Part shown: positions 1 through 5,284 of the stretch, one piece after another | How the letters are laid out: every line of letters begins with the position of its first letter | How positions within the stretch are numbered: position 1 is the stretch's first letter | Source: Bacteroidia bacterium | GTDB lineage: Bacteria; Bacteroidota; Bacteroidia; Bacteroidales; VadinHA17 | DNA length: 8,200 bases | Assembly (NCBI GenBank): GCA_026391515.1 | Contig: JAPLEC010000274.1 | Span: 1 to 8,200 of the forward strand | Reading direction: 5' to 3' | Notes under the pieces: generated by a model | Told to the model about the DNA's origin: nothing | Seen by the model: only the letters and a program-made list of their open reading frames with translations | Databases searched by the model: none | Translations under genes and position numbers: made by a program

Positions 1-560
1 GCAGTCATCTTAGCTTCATCAAGTATTTCGTTGATGTATGACATTGCTCCGGTTTTTGCTTCTTCCTTAAGGGATTCAATGAGATGATTTTTAGCTTCTT
101 CTGCTGAAAATCCGGATATGGATTCAAGCTGTTCCACTTGCTGGTGGTGGAGCTTTGAAAGCTCTTCATTTTTCTTCTCAACAATTTCAATCTGGGTATT
201 CAGATTGTCGCGGATGGCATCAGTTTCATTTTTTTTCCGCTGAGTCTCTTCAAGCTTCTGAGAAAGAGCAAGTTCCTTTTGCTTAATCCTGTTTTCTGCC
301 TGGGCAATCTTGCTGTTCTTCTCATTAATTACCTTTTCATGTTCTGTTTTAAGCTGCAGGAATCGTTCTTTCGCCTGCAGTATCTTTTCTTTCCTTATAA
401 CTTCTGCTTCTGCTTCTGCATCTCCCAATATTCTCCGGCTTTTATTTCTGAGTGCTTTTTGCCATATAATGTAAGAGAACCCGAAGCCAAGCACCAATGC
501 AGCTGCACATATGACAATTGTCAGCCAGCTGCTAAGTGATCCTGTCAATAATATCATCAT
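1..560 (-). CDS. rny: RNase Y (endoribonuclease), N-terminal part, cut by the window edge
   Basis: RNase Y is a membrane-anchored endoribonuclease that starts mRNA decay. Reading leftward from the ATG at 560, the frame stays open to the window edge and gives 186 residues of a protein usually about 510-520 long. What is visible matches the family. A single hydrophobic segment spans about residues 11-33, followed by a basic stop (RNKSRR). A long charged coiled coil rich in E, K and Q runs from about 45 to 148. Then comes the family signature GFSAEEAKNHLIESLKEEA from residue 150. The KH and HD catalytic domains lie outside the window. A second ATG follows directly at 557, so either could initiate; no Shine-Dalgarno is present, only an A-rich leader. 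The gene lies downstream of zapA on the same strand, separated by a 252 bp spacer with a candidate 6S RNA. Identification is confident from the signature plus architecture. Confidence 0.93.
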   Translation of the reverse strand, partial: MMILLTGSLSSWLTIVICAAALVLGFGFSYIIWQKALRNKSRRILGDAEAEAEVIRKEKILQAKERFLQLKTEHEKVINEKNSKIAQAENRIKQKELALSQKLEETQRKKNETDAIRDNLNTQIEIVEKKNEELSKLHHQQVEQLESISGFSAEEAKNHLIESLKEEAKTGAMSYINEILDEAKMT

Positions 561-615
561 TTTATCGTATTTATATCTATAATAAAAAAACCCGCAAAGT
601 TCCTCCAGCTTTTAT

Positions 616-741
616 AAAACCCCATATCTTAATGGTTGGAGCTACTATTTCAATTCGAACGTCCACTGTCCCGAGTACTCGGGATCCCGACGAATCGGGC
701 TGAGGCCTGTTCTAGCTGAACTAAGGATGGCTCCAAAGTTT
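616..741 (-). ncRNA. ssrS: Candidate 6S-like structured RNA in the zapA-rny spacer
   Basis: This spacer has no open frame but folds on the minus strand into a long irregular rod, the shape of 6S RNA, which binds RNA polymerase as a promoter mimic. By eye: a closing stem of 7 perfect pairs (736-730 with 642-636, UUGGAGC/GCUCCAA); an internal loop (729-725 against 649-643); 7 pairs including two G-U (724-718 with 656-650); 4 more pairs (712-709 with 660-657) after a 5-nt bulge; scattered pairs (707-661, 705-663, 704-664, 702-666); and two GC-rich hairpins at the tip. Downstream, CCAU/AUGG and GGGGUUUU at about 635-616 could end the transcript weakly. Linkage of ssrS to zapA is well known in gammaproteobacteria; a short 6S variant in Bacteroidota next to rny is from memory. 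Ends are estimated, and I found no consensus promoter just upstream, so it may be processed from the zapA transcript. Confidence 0.5.
669..699. repeat. Two adjacent CCCGA-type GC-rich hairpins
   Basis: Two perfect hairpins sit side by side: 669-684 (6-bp stem, TCCCGA/TCGGGA around GTAC) and 686-699 (5-bp stem, CCCGA/TCGGG around a CGAA loop on the plus strand, UUCG on the minus). They share the CCCGA core, and the junction TCGGGATCCCGA (679-690) is self-complementary, so an alternative pairing exists. They are far more GC-rich than their surroundings. They form the distal tip of the candidate 6S RNA but also resemble dispersed REP-like palindromes I associate with Bacteroidota genomes. Confidence 0.7.
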
Positions 742-812
742 AAACTGTTGAGTTTCAAAAATGAATGAAGAAACGATGCGGGCAACTTTTATTGCTATTT
801 GAAAGAACGCTG

Positions 813-1106
813 TTACTCTTTTATTTCGAGAACCGAATCGATTTTTTGAATCAGTTCCTTGATGGCATCCGGGAGGTAATCATTATCCAGTTTTTCCTCT
901 TCTTCTGTGAGTTTAATCACATATTGCAGGGCAGCCATCGCCAGAAAATCCTGTACATCCTTATCAGTGTACCGCTGCTTATATTGCAGCACTTTTTCGT
1001 TGATCATCCTGGCAGCCTTCCTGATCTTCTCTTCATTTTCCCGTTCTACCTTCAATGGATAATATCTGTCCGCTACATTAACCCTGATCGAAAGCTTATC
1101 ATCCAT
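813..1106 (-). CDS. zapA: Cell division protein ZapA
   Basis: ZapA is a small cytoplasmic protein that binds FtsZ, cross-links its protofilaments and stabilises the Z ring. The 97-residue product has the expected form. An N-terminal beta-rich head (MDDKLSIRVNVADRYYPLKV) is followed by the helix around ENEEKIRKAARMINEKV (about 23-39), the dimer segment with DVQDFLAMAALQYVIKL (about 50-66), and a charged C-terminal helix ending IDSVLEIKE. The length is typical of the family. The ATG at 1106 lies 9 bp after the stop of the ZapB-like gene on the same strand, so the two are almost certainly co-transcribed. No Shine-Dalgarno is present. A candidate 6S RNA and rny follow downstream. The large plus-strand frame over this gene is an antisense shadow. 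Confidence 0.93.
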   Translation of the reverse strand: MDDKLSIRVNVADRYYPLKVERENEEKIRKAARMINEKVLQYKQRYTDKDVQDFLAMAALQYVIKLTEEEEKLDNDYLPDAIKELIQKIDSVLEIKE

Positions 1107-1115
1107 TTGTATATT

Positions 1116-1409
1116 TTATCTGTTTAAAAGAGCAACACATTTGTCAATTTCCCGCACTAGTTCTGTGATCTTCTTCTTTGCCTCTCCGGCATTTTCTCCA
1201 TCTCCCAACAGTGCTCCTGATAATTTAATCCTTTCGTATTTTAGTTCCAATTCTTTAATCCTGGCATCCCGTTCCTGAAGCTGATTTTTTAAAGCTTCAT
1301 TTCCGGTTTTTAGATCCTTATATCCGGTCTTCAGGTTATTGTACTTGTTAAACAATTCATCGAGCTTTCTGTTCAGAATTTTTAATTCTTCATAACCCTG
1401 ACCGGACAT
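1116..1409 (-). CDS. Small coiled-coil protein, ZapB-like, upstream of zapA
   Basis: The product is about 97 residues and almost wholly helical. From YEELKILNRKLDELFNKYNNL through QLQERDARIKELELKYERI it shows regular heptads of hydrophobics with abundant K and E, then a short Gly-rich break (LLGDGENAGEAKKK) and a final helix ending REIDKCVALLNR. There is no signal peptide and no catalytic motif. Position directly upstream of zapA (9 bp gap) supports a division-related role, as a ZapB-like partner of ZapA, but that is inference from context and coiled-coil character. The frame extends to a TTG at 1415. I chose the ATG at 1409 (MSGQGYEELK) because it is a standard start and lies 16 nt below the end of a consensus promoter box, giving a leader of only about 10-12 nt. 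In other Bacteroidota I recall pheT upstream; here an unrelated divergent gene is found instead. Confidence 0.8.
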   Translation of the reverse strand: MSGQGYEELKILNRKLDELFNKYNNLKTGYKDLKTGNEALKNQLQERDARIKELELKYERIKLSGALLGDGENAGEAKKKITELVREIDKCVALLNR

Positions 1410-1425
1410 AACCAAATCTTTAATA

Positions 1426-1456
1426 CAAAATTAGTATTGTTAATGATATTTTCAAA
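1426..1456 (-). promoter_or_regulatory. Bacteroidota-type promoter for the zapB-like/zapA operon
   Basis: On the minus strand the -7 box TAATTTTG (1433-1426) matches TAnnTTTG exactly. The -33 box TTTG (1456-1453) is separated from it by exactly 19 bp, as expected for the primary Bacteroidota sigma factor. Transcription would begin near 1420, only about 10-12 nt before the ATG at 1409, which supports that start over the upstream TTG. Confidence 0.75.
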
Positions 1457-1472
1457 AAATTGGCGTAAATAG

Positions 1473-1503
1473 TTTGTCCAACCAAACCAGAAGGTTAGTT
1501 TTG
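1473..1503 (+). promoter_or_regulatory. Bacteroidota-type promoter for the M23 peptidase gene
   Basis: The -33 box TTTG (1473-1476), 19 bp, then the -7 box TAGTTTTG (1496-1503) match the phylum consensus fully. The predicted transcription start is near 1509, giving a leader of about 23 nt before the ATG at 1532. The box faces away from the operon promoter at 1426-1456, with only 16 bp between the two -33 boxes. Confidence 0.75.
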
Positions 1504-1531
1504 CACATCTGTAAACAAAATTTTCTTTTTA

Positions 1532-3253
1532 ATGTTCTTAAGCCGTCTAATTCTAATCAGTTTATTGTTTATCAATACATTAAATGATGATCCAAAGGAT
1601 AAATTCATATTTATATCACCTGTAAAAATACCTCTTGCTCTGTCTGCAAACTTCGGTGAGCTGAGAATTGACCATTTCCATTCAGGTCTCGATATAAAAA
1701 CTCAGGGAGTCACAGGGAAAGAGGTTGTAGCTGCTGCAAGCGGTTATGTTTACCGGATAAGTGTATCACCGGGAGGTTTCGGCAACGCCTTATATCTAAA
1801 GCATCCATCCGGATACTCAACTGTTTATGGACATCTTGACAGATTTGTTCCGGCAATTGAAGAGTATATAAAAAACTATCAGTATGAAAAGAAAAGCTTT
1901 ACAGTTACTATTTTCCCTCCCGCTGAAAAATTTGTTGTGAACCAGGGAGATATTATTGCATTTTCTGGTAACTCAGGAGGTTCTGCAGGACCACATCTTC
2001 ATTACGAAATCAGAAATTCAGACACTGAAACGCCGGTTAATCCACTTTTATTTGAATTCGGAACTGGCGACGATATTGAACCTGTAATTGAAAAGCTGGT
2101 TATTTATCCGGTTAACAGACATACTTTAATAAATGACCAGAACAAAGTTACTAAAATAGGAATTTCCGGCGGACATGGTAATTATTTTGTTCCTTCTGAA
2201 AATGAGATCAGAATCAGCGGACTTGCCGGTTTTGGAATAAAATCATACGATCTTCTGAACGACAGCTATAATAAATGTGCTGTTTATTCAATAGAGCTTA
2301 AAATAGACAGTGTAACAAGATTCAAATATGTAATGGATAAGTTTCCCTTCAGTCAGTCGAGGTATATTAACAGCCACATTGATTACGAAACCTATATGAG
2401 GGAAAATACCTATATTGAAAAAACGTTCGTTCTTCCAAACGACAAATTAAGTGTCTACCAGGATGTTATTGATAATGGTATTTTTAATTTCAGCGATAAT
2501 AAAACACATCATGTCGAAATTATTTTAGCCGATGTAAAAAATAATAAGTCATCACTTGATTTTAATGTAATAAGCAAGAGCCCATCATCATCTCTGGCTT
2601 CTCCCCCGGAAGATAAAAGCCTGATAATCATGCCTTTTGACAGGACTTCCAGGTTCAGAGCTCAAAATATTACAATCACTGTTCCTGCCGGTGCACTTTA
2701 TGATACTTTGTTTTTCAGCTATAAAAAAGATTCAGGCACTTCACAGATGCTTTCTGATGTACATTATGTACACAATAAATATACGCCGGTTCAAAAAGCA
2801 TATTCGTTGTCTATAAAACCCACTATAATTCCTCCGGGGAAGGAATCAAAATTGCTTATTGTTCAGCTGAGTGACGATTTCAAGAAAAGTGCTTTGCCCA
2901 GTACCATGATCAACGGATTTGTCACTGCTGAAGCTCTCTCATTCGGGATGTTCTATGTGGGAATTGATACCGTTGCACCTGTGATATCGGCAAATGGACT
3001 CTTACCTGGCTCTAACATAACTGGAAAAAGCCAGCTAAGAATAAAGATAACTGATGACCTTTCCGGGATCAAAGATTATGAACCTTCTATAGATGGCAAA
3101 TGGGCTCTGTTTGAGTATGATCAGAAAAACGATGTTCTTGTCTATAAGTTTGATCCAAAACGAATTACACAGGGTACTGTCCACAGTCTGATCCTGAAAG
3201 TAACTGACAATAAGGACAATCAGAGCTTCTATAATTGTGATTTTACGTGGTGA
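1532..3253 (+). CDS. Exported M23-family metallopeptidase with C-terminal beta-rich domains
   Basis: This is a zinc endopeptidase of the LytM/lysostaphin type, expected to cut peptidoglycan cross-bridges in the periplasm. Residues 1-18 form a signal peptide (MFLSRLILISLLFINTLN). The M23 domain spans about residues 35-175 and keeps all key residues: zinc ligands H50 and D54 (HSGLD), catalytic H101 (YGHLD), and H155/H157 (GPHLHYE). So it should be active, unlike degenerate M23 adaptors such as EnvC. Between YGHLD and the HLH motif is an insertion (about 104-136) rich in Y and K, a form I associate with Bacteroidota. The remaining 390 residues are beta-rich. The last 95, from DTVAPVISANG, resemble an Ig-like module (TDDLSGIKDY, LKVTDNKDNQS). 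There is no obvious C-terminal sorting signal. The substrate is unknown. The gene has its own promoter and converges on the next gene with a 5 bp gap. Confidence 0.9.
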   Translation: MFLSRLILISLLFINTLNDDPKDKFIFISPVKIPLALSANFGELRIDHFHSGLDIKTQGVTGKEVVAAASGYVYRISVSPGGFGNALYLKHPSGYSTVYGHLDRFVPAIEEYIKNYQYEKKSFTVTIFPPAEKFVVNQGDIIAFSGNSGGSAGPHLHYEIRNSDTETPVNPLLFEFGTGDDIEPVIEKLVIYPVNRHTLINDQNKVTKIGISGGHGNYFVPSENEIRISGLAGFGIKSYDLLNDSYNKCAVYSIELKIDSVTRFKYVMDKFPFSQSRYINSHIDYETYMRENTYIEKTFVLPNDKLSVYQDVIDNGIFNFSDNKTHHVEIILADVKNNKSSLDFNVISKSPSSSLASPPEDKSLIIMPFDRTSRFRAQNITITVPAGALYDTLFFSYKKDSGTSQMLSDVHYVHNKYTPVQKAYSLSIKPTIIPPGKESKLLIVQLSDDFKKSALPSTMINGFVTAEALSFGMFYVGIDTVAPVISANGLLPGSNITGKSQLRIKITDDLSGIKDYEPSIDGKWALFEYDQKNDVLVYKFDPKRITQGTVHSLILKVTDNKDNQSFYNCDFTW

Positions 3254-3258
3254 CGAAA

Positions 3259-4161
3259 TTATGAATATATTCTTGCCGGGTATATTCCCTTGCGGATCAT
3301 TTTCTTTATGTTCTCAACAACAAACGGCTTATCCTCGCGGTATGTAACCCCGAACCATCTCTCATTGCTCGCCAGTATCTTAATCTTGATATCACCGCTT
3401 TTAACAAACTTATCGACTGAAGTCGGAATATCGAGTTCAGATTTAAGATCCATTCCATGCTTGTTAATAAAATTCCTGAATTCTGTTCCGAGGAAATGAT
3501 AACATGATGGTTTGAAGCCCCAAAGGTTCATTGAAACTACCTCATTACCTGTGAAATGCAGATCTTTTCCATCATGTCCGGGAGCTTTTGCACCATCATA
3601 AGTCTTTTCAATTTGCCTCGTCTCAACAATACCCTGAAGCAATCCATCAGGTCCGACTTTGCATACGCCCCTGTTAACATGACCATGATCGGATAATGTG
3701 TTTCCAAGCTTATATCCAACAATGCTGTAACAGTTCGGGTCTTTATCGTTTACCAGGAAATCGTACAGGATCTTAAATGATTCAACACCGTAATAATCAT
3801 CGGCATTTATTACTCCAAACGGCTCTTTTATTTTCTTTTCAGTGACCAGGATAGCGTGGCTGGTACCCCAGGGTTTCGACCTGTCGGGAGCAACTTTTAC
3901 ACCTTCAGGAAGATTTGTAATTTCCTGGAATACATAATCAACTATTATTTTATCTCTCAGTCTTTCAACAAATCTCTCCTTCACCTGCTCCTCAATGTCC
4001 CGTCTTATAACAAATACAATTTTGCCAAAACCGGCACGAATTGCATCGTAAATTGAATAATCGATAATTGTTTCACCAGATGGACCAACTTCATCAAGCT
4101 GCTTGTTTCCGCCATAACGGGTTCCCATTCCTGCTGCCAGAACTAATAGTGTAGGCTTCAT
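3259..4161 (-). CDS. Nucleotidyltransferase, sugar-phosphate NTP-transferase type
   Basis: The enzyme belongs to the GT-A-fold nucleotidyltransferases, which join an NTP to a sugar phosphate (or similar) and release pyrophosphate. With the ATG at 4161 it has 300 residues. The N-terminal signature LAAGMGTRYGGNKQ (residues 8-21) supplies the NTP-binding loop with R15 and K20. PWGTSHAI (97-104) is a base/sugar-contacting segment, and NADDYYG (119-125) carries the metal-binding aspartate. A long C-terminal part (ETRQIEKT, GNEVVSMNLWGF, RWFGVTYRED) looks like sugar-binding and capping elements. The frame could extend to a TTG at 4185, but the ATG sits directly before the conserved strand (MKPTLLVLAAG) with an A-rich leader, so I prefer it. 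The true sugar is not readable; relatives often lie next to small sugar kinases, but none is present here. No consensus promoter is evident upstream. Confidence 0.85.
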   Translation of the reverse strand: MKPTLLVLAAGMGTRYGGNKQLDEVGPSGETIIDYSIYDAIRAGFGKIVFVIRRDIEEQVKERFVERLRDKIIVDYVFQEITNLPEGVKVAPDRSKPWGTSHAILVTEKKIKEPFGVINADDYYGVESFKILYDFLVNDKDPNCYSIVGYKLGNTLSDHGHVNRGVCKVGPDGLLQGIVETRQIEKTYDGAKAPGHDGKDLHFTGNEVVSMNLWGFKPSCYHFLGTEFRNFINKHGMDLKSELDIPTSVDKFVKSGDIKIKILASNERWFGVTYREDKPFVVENIKKMIRKGIYPARIYS

Positions 4162-4261
4162 ATTTTTTAGATTTGTAATGCACAATTATAAGGAAAAAAA
4201 TAATAATTTTATTCTTTTTATTATTCAAAATATATCTCATTTTATTGAAAAGGGATTGCTC

Positions 4262-4347
4262 GAAAATCAATTTATTGCCCTTACCCTAAAGGGATAAATT
4301 GATTTTCTTCGCTCCCTTCAGGGTCGGGGCAAACGAAGAAAATCAAT
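4262..4347. repeat. Three-arm alternating inverted repeat upstream of cutC
   Basis: Three copies of one 14-nt arm occur in alternating orientation. Arm A (4262-4275, gaaaatcaatttat) is perfectly complementary to 4294-4307. The same middle arm, shifted (4298-4311, attgattttcttcg), is perfectly complementary to the third copy at 4334-4347. The two loops are also related: 4277-4293 matches the reverse complement of 4314-4330 at 14 of 17 positions. So two mutually exclusive hairpins are possible. The element ends 10 bp before the cutC ATG. It may be a dispersed palindromic repeat or act as a leader; I see no known riboswitch here. Confidence 0.75.
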
Positions 4348-4357
4348 ATTTAAGATC

Positions 4358-5104
4358 ATGAAATTTAAGCTTGAAATTTGTGTGGATAGTGTCGAATCAG
4401 CTATCAATGCGCAAATTGCTGGTGTTGACAGAGTTGAACTGTGCGACAACCTGCTGGAAGGAGGTACAACTCCCTCATTTGGAACTATTACTTCAGCAAG
4501 AGAAAATCTGACGCTTGGGCTACATGTAATCATAAGGCCGCGTGGTGGTGATTTTCTTTATACAGATCCGGAGTATGACATTATGAGGCGCGATATTGAA
4601 TTGTGCGGAGAGAATGGTGTCGATGGTGTCGTTATAGGAATTCTAAGATCAGACGGAACTGTCGATATTGAGCGTACTGGAAAACTGATTGAACTTGCAA
4701 ATCCTATGTCTGTAACTTTTCACAGAGCATTCGATATGTGTACTGATGCCATCCGGGGTCTTGATGATATAATATCAACAGGGGCATCCAGAGTACTGAC
4801 TTCGGGTCAAAAAGACAAAGTGCCGGAAGGTTCAGAATTAATCCGTAAGCTGGTCAAACATGCTGGTTCTAAGATAATTATCATGCCTGGAAGCGGACTC
4901 GACGAATCAAATATTGCAGAAATGGCACGTGTAACAGGAGCAAGTGAGTTTCACCTGACCGGAAGGAAAGTTATTAATAGTGAAATGACATTCAGAAGAG
5001 ATGGAATTCCGATGGGTGGTGTTCCCGATATTCCGGAATTTTCAAGAAAAGTTGCTGACTCTCAAAGAATAAAAAATATCATCAATATTCTTAAAATGGT
5101 CTGA
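4358..5104 (+). CDS. cutC: CutC family protein (copper homeostasis, TIM barrel)
   Basis: The protein is 248 residues, full length for the family, and follows the CutC pattern throughout: LEICVDS at 5-11, GVDRVELCDNLLEGGTTPS at 22-40, IRPRGGDFLYT at 59-69, VTFHRAFDMC at 119-128, VLTSGQKD at 146-153 and IMPGSGL at 165-171. These segments sit at the strand ends of a TIM barrel and include conserved R25, E27, R62, D65, H122, R123 and D126. It is cytoplasmic, with no signal peptide. CutC was named for copper tolerance in Escherichia coli, but that role has been questioned and the activity remains unclear. It is not the choline TMA-lyase of the same name. The ATG at 4358 is preceded by an A/T-rich leader without Shine-Dalgarno and by a palindromic repeat. 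Neighbours give no metal-related context. Confidence 0.92.
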   Translation: MKFKLEICVDSVESAINAQIAGVDRVELCDNLLEGGTTPSFGTITSARENLTLGLHVIIRPRGGDFLYTDPEYDIMRRDIELCGENGVDGVVIGILRSDGTVDIERTGKLIELANPMSVTFHRAFDMCTDAIRGLDDIISTGASRVLTSGQKDKVPEGSELIRKLVKHAGSKIIIMPGSGLDESNIAEMARVTGASEFHLTGRKVINSEMTFRRDGIPMGGVPDIPEFSRKVADSQRIKNIINILKMV

Positions 5105-5110
5105 TATCAC

Positions 5111-5140
5111 TTTGAAATTATCTCCGACTTTTTACCTTTG
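5111..5140 (+). promoter_or_regulatory. Near-consensus promoter just after cutC
   Basis: TTTG (5111-5114), 18 bp, then TACCTTTG (5133-5140) matches the Bacteroidota promoter with a spacer one base short. It begins 7 bp after the cutC stop. The predicted start near 5146 would give the C69 gene at 5285 a leader of about 140 nt that includes the 5162-5228 repeat. Alternatively it belonged to a gene now lost, since an ATG at 5153 opens a four-codon frame (MKKS). Confidence 0.55.
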
Positions 5141-5161
5141 CAGACTCAGAAGATGAAAAAA

Positions 5162-5228
5162 AGTTGACAGTAAGCAGTTGGCAGTTTTCAAATATCTGAT
5201 TGTTAACTGCTTTTTGCCAATTGCCATT
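5162..5228. repeat. Period-7 repeat folded as an imperfect inverted repeat
   Basis: The left part is three 7-mers, AGTTGAC, AGTAAGC and AGTTGGC (5162-5182), plus AGTT. The right part (about 5203-5227), on the opposite strand, reads AATTGGC, AAAAAGC, AGTTAAC. The arms 5164-5179 and 5205-5220 pair over 16 positions with three mismatches, giving a hairpin with a loop of about 25 nt. It has no T-run and so is not a typical terminator. It lies in the spacer between cutC and the C69 gene. Confidence 0.65.
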
Positions 5229-5235
5229 TTAAGGC

Positions 5236-5265
5236 TTGAAAAAAAAATTATAATTGATACTATTT
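5236..5265 (+). promoter_or_regulatory. Possible weak promoter near the C69 peptidase gene
   Basis: TTG (5236-5238), 19 bp, then TACTATTT (5258-5265) has the right spacing but a poor -7 box compared with TAnnTTTG. It would give a leader of about 15 nt before the ATG at 5285. It competes with the better-matching but more distant promoter at 5111-5140. Confidence 0.3.
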
Positions 5266-5284
5266 AAATTAAGAGATACATTTT

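Noticed and set aside
5..190. 61-codon minus-strand frame
   Set aside because: It is on the same strand as rny but in another frame, inside the coding region of the RNase Y coiled coil; rny explains the sequence.
279..539. 86-codon plus-strand frame rich in F and L
   Set aside because: It is the antisense shadow of the RNase Y coiled-coil and membrane segment.
616..741. tRNA or CRISPR repeat in the zapA-rny spacer
   Set aside because: There is no cloverleaf or T-loop consensus and no regularly spaced direct repeats.
734..759. TTTG and TAAACTTTG on the minus strand as a promoter for the candidate RNA
   Set aside because: The -7-like box has a three-base gap and the -33-like box is only 13 bp away; it would also start transcription inside the closing stem.
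765..1127. 120-codon plus-strand frame
   Set aside because: It lies antisense to zapA, whose product is clearly recognisable; the translation is a hydrophobic mirror of a charged helical protein with no family features.
3537..4056. Short frames within the nucleotidyltransferase gene (3537-3722 minus, 3856-4056 plus)
   Set aside because: Both sit inside a well-supported gene in other frames and show no domain, start or codon pattern of their own.
4196..4260. AT-rich tract between the nucleotidyltransferase and cutC as a possible origin or promoter
   Set aside because: It is only a low-complexity A/T run; I found no DnaA-box cluster and no box pair with proper spacing.
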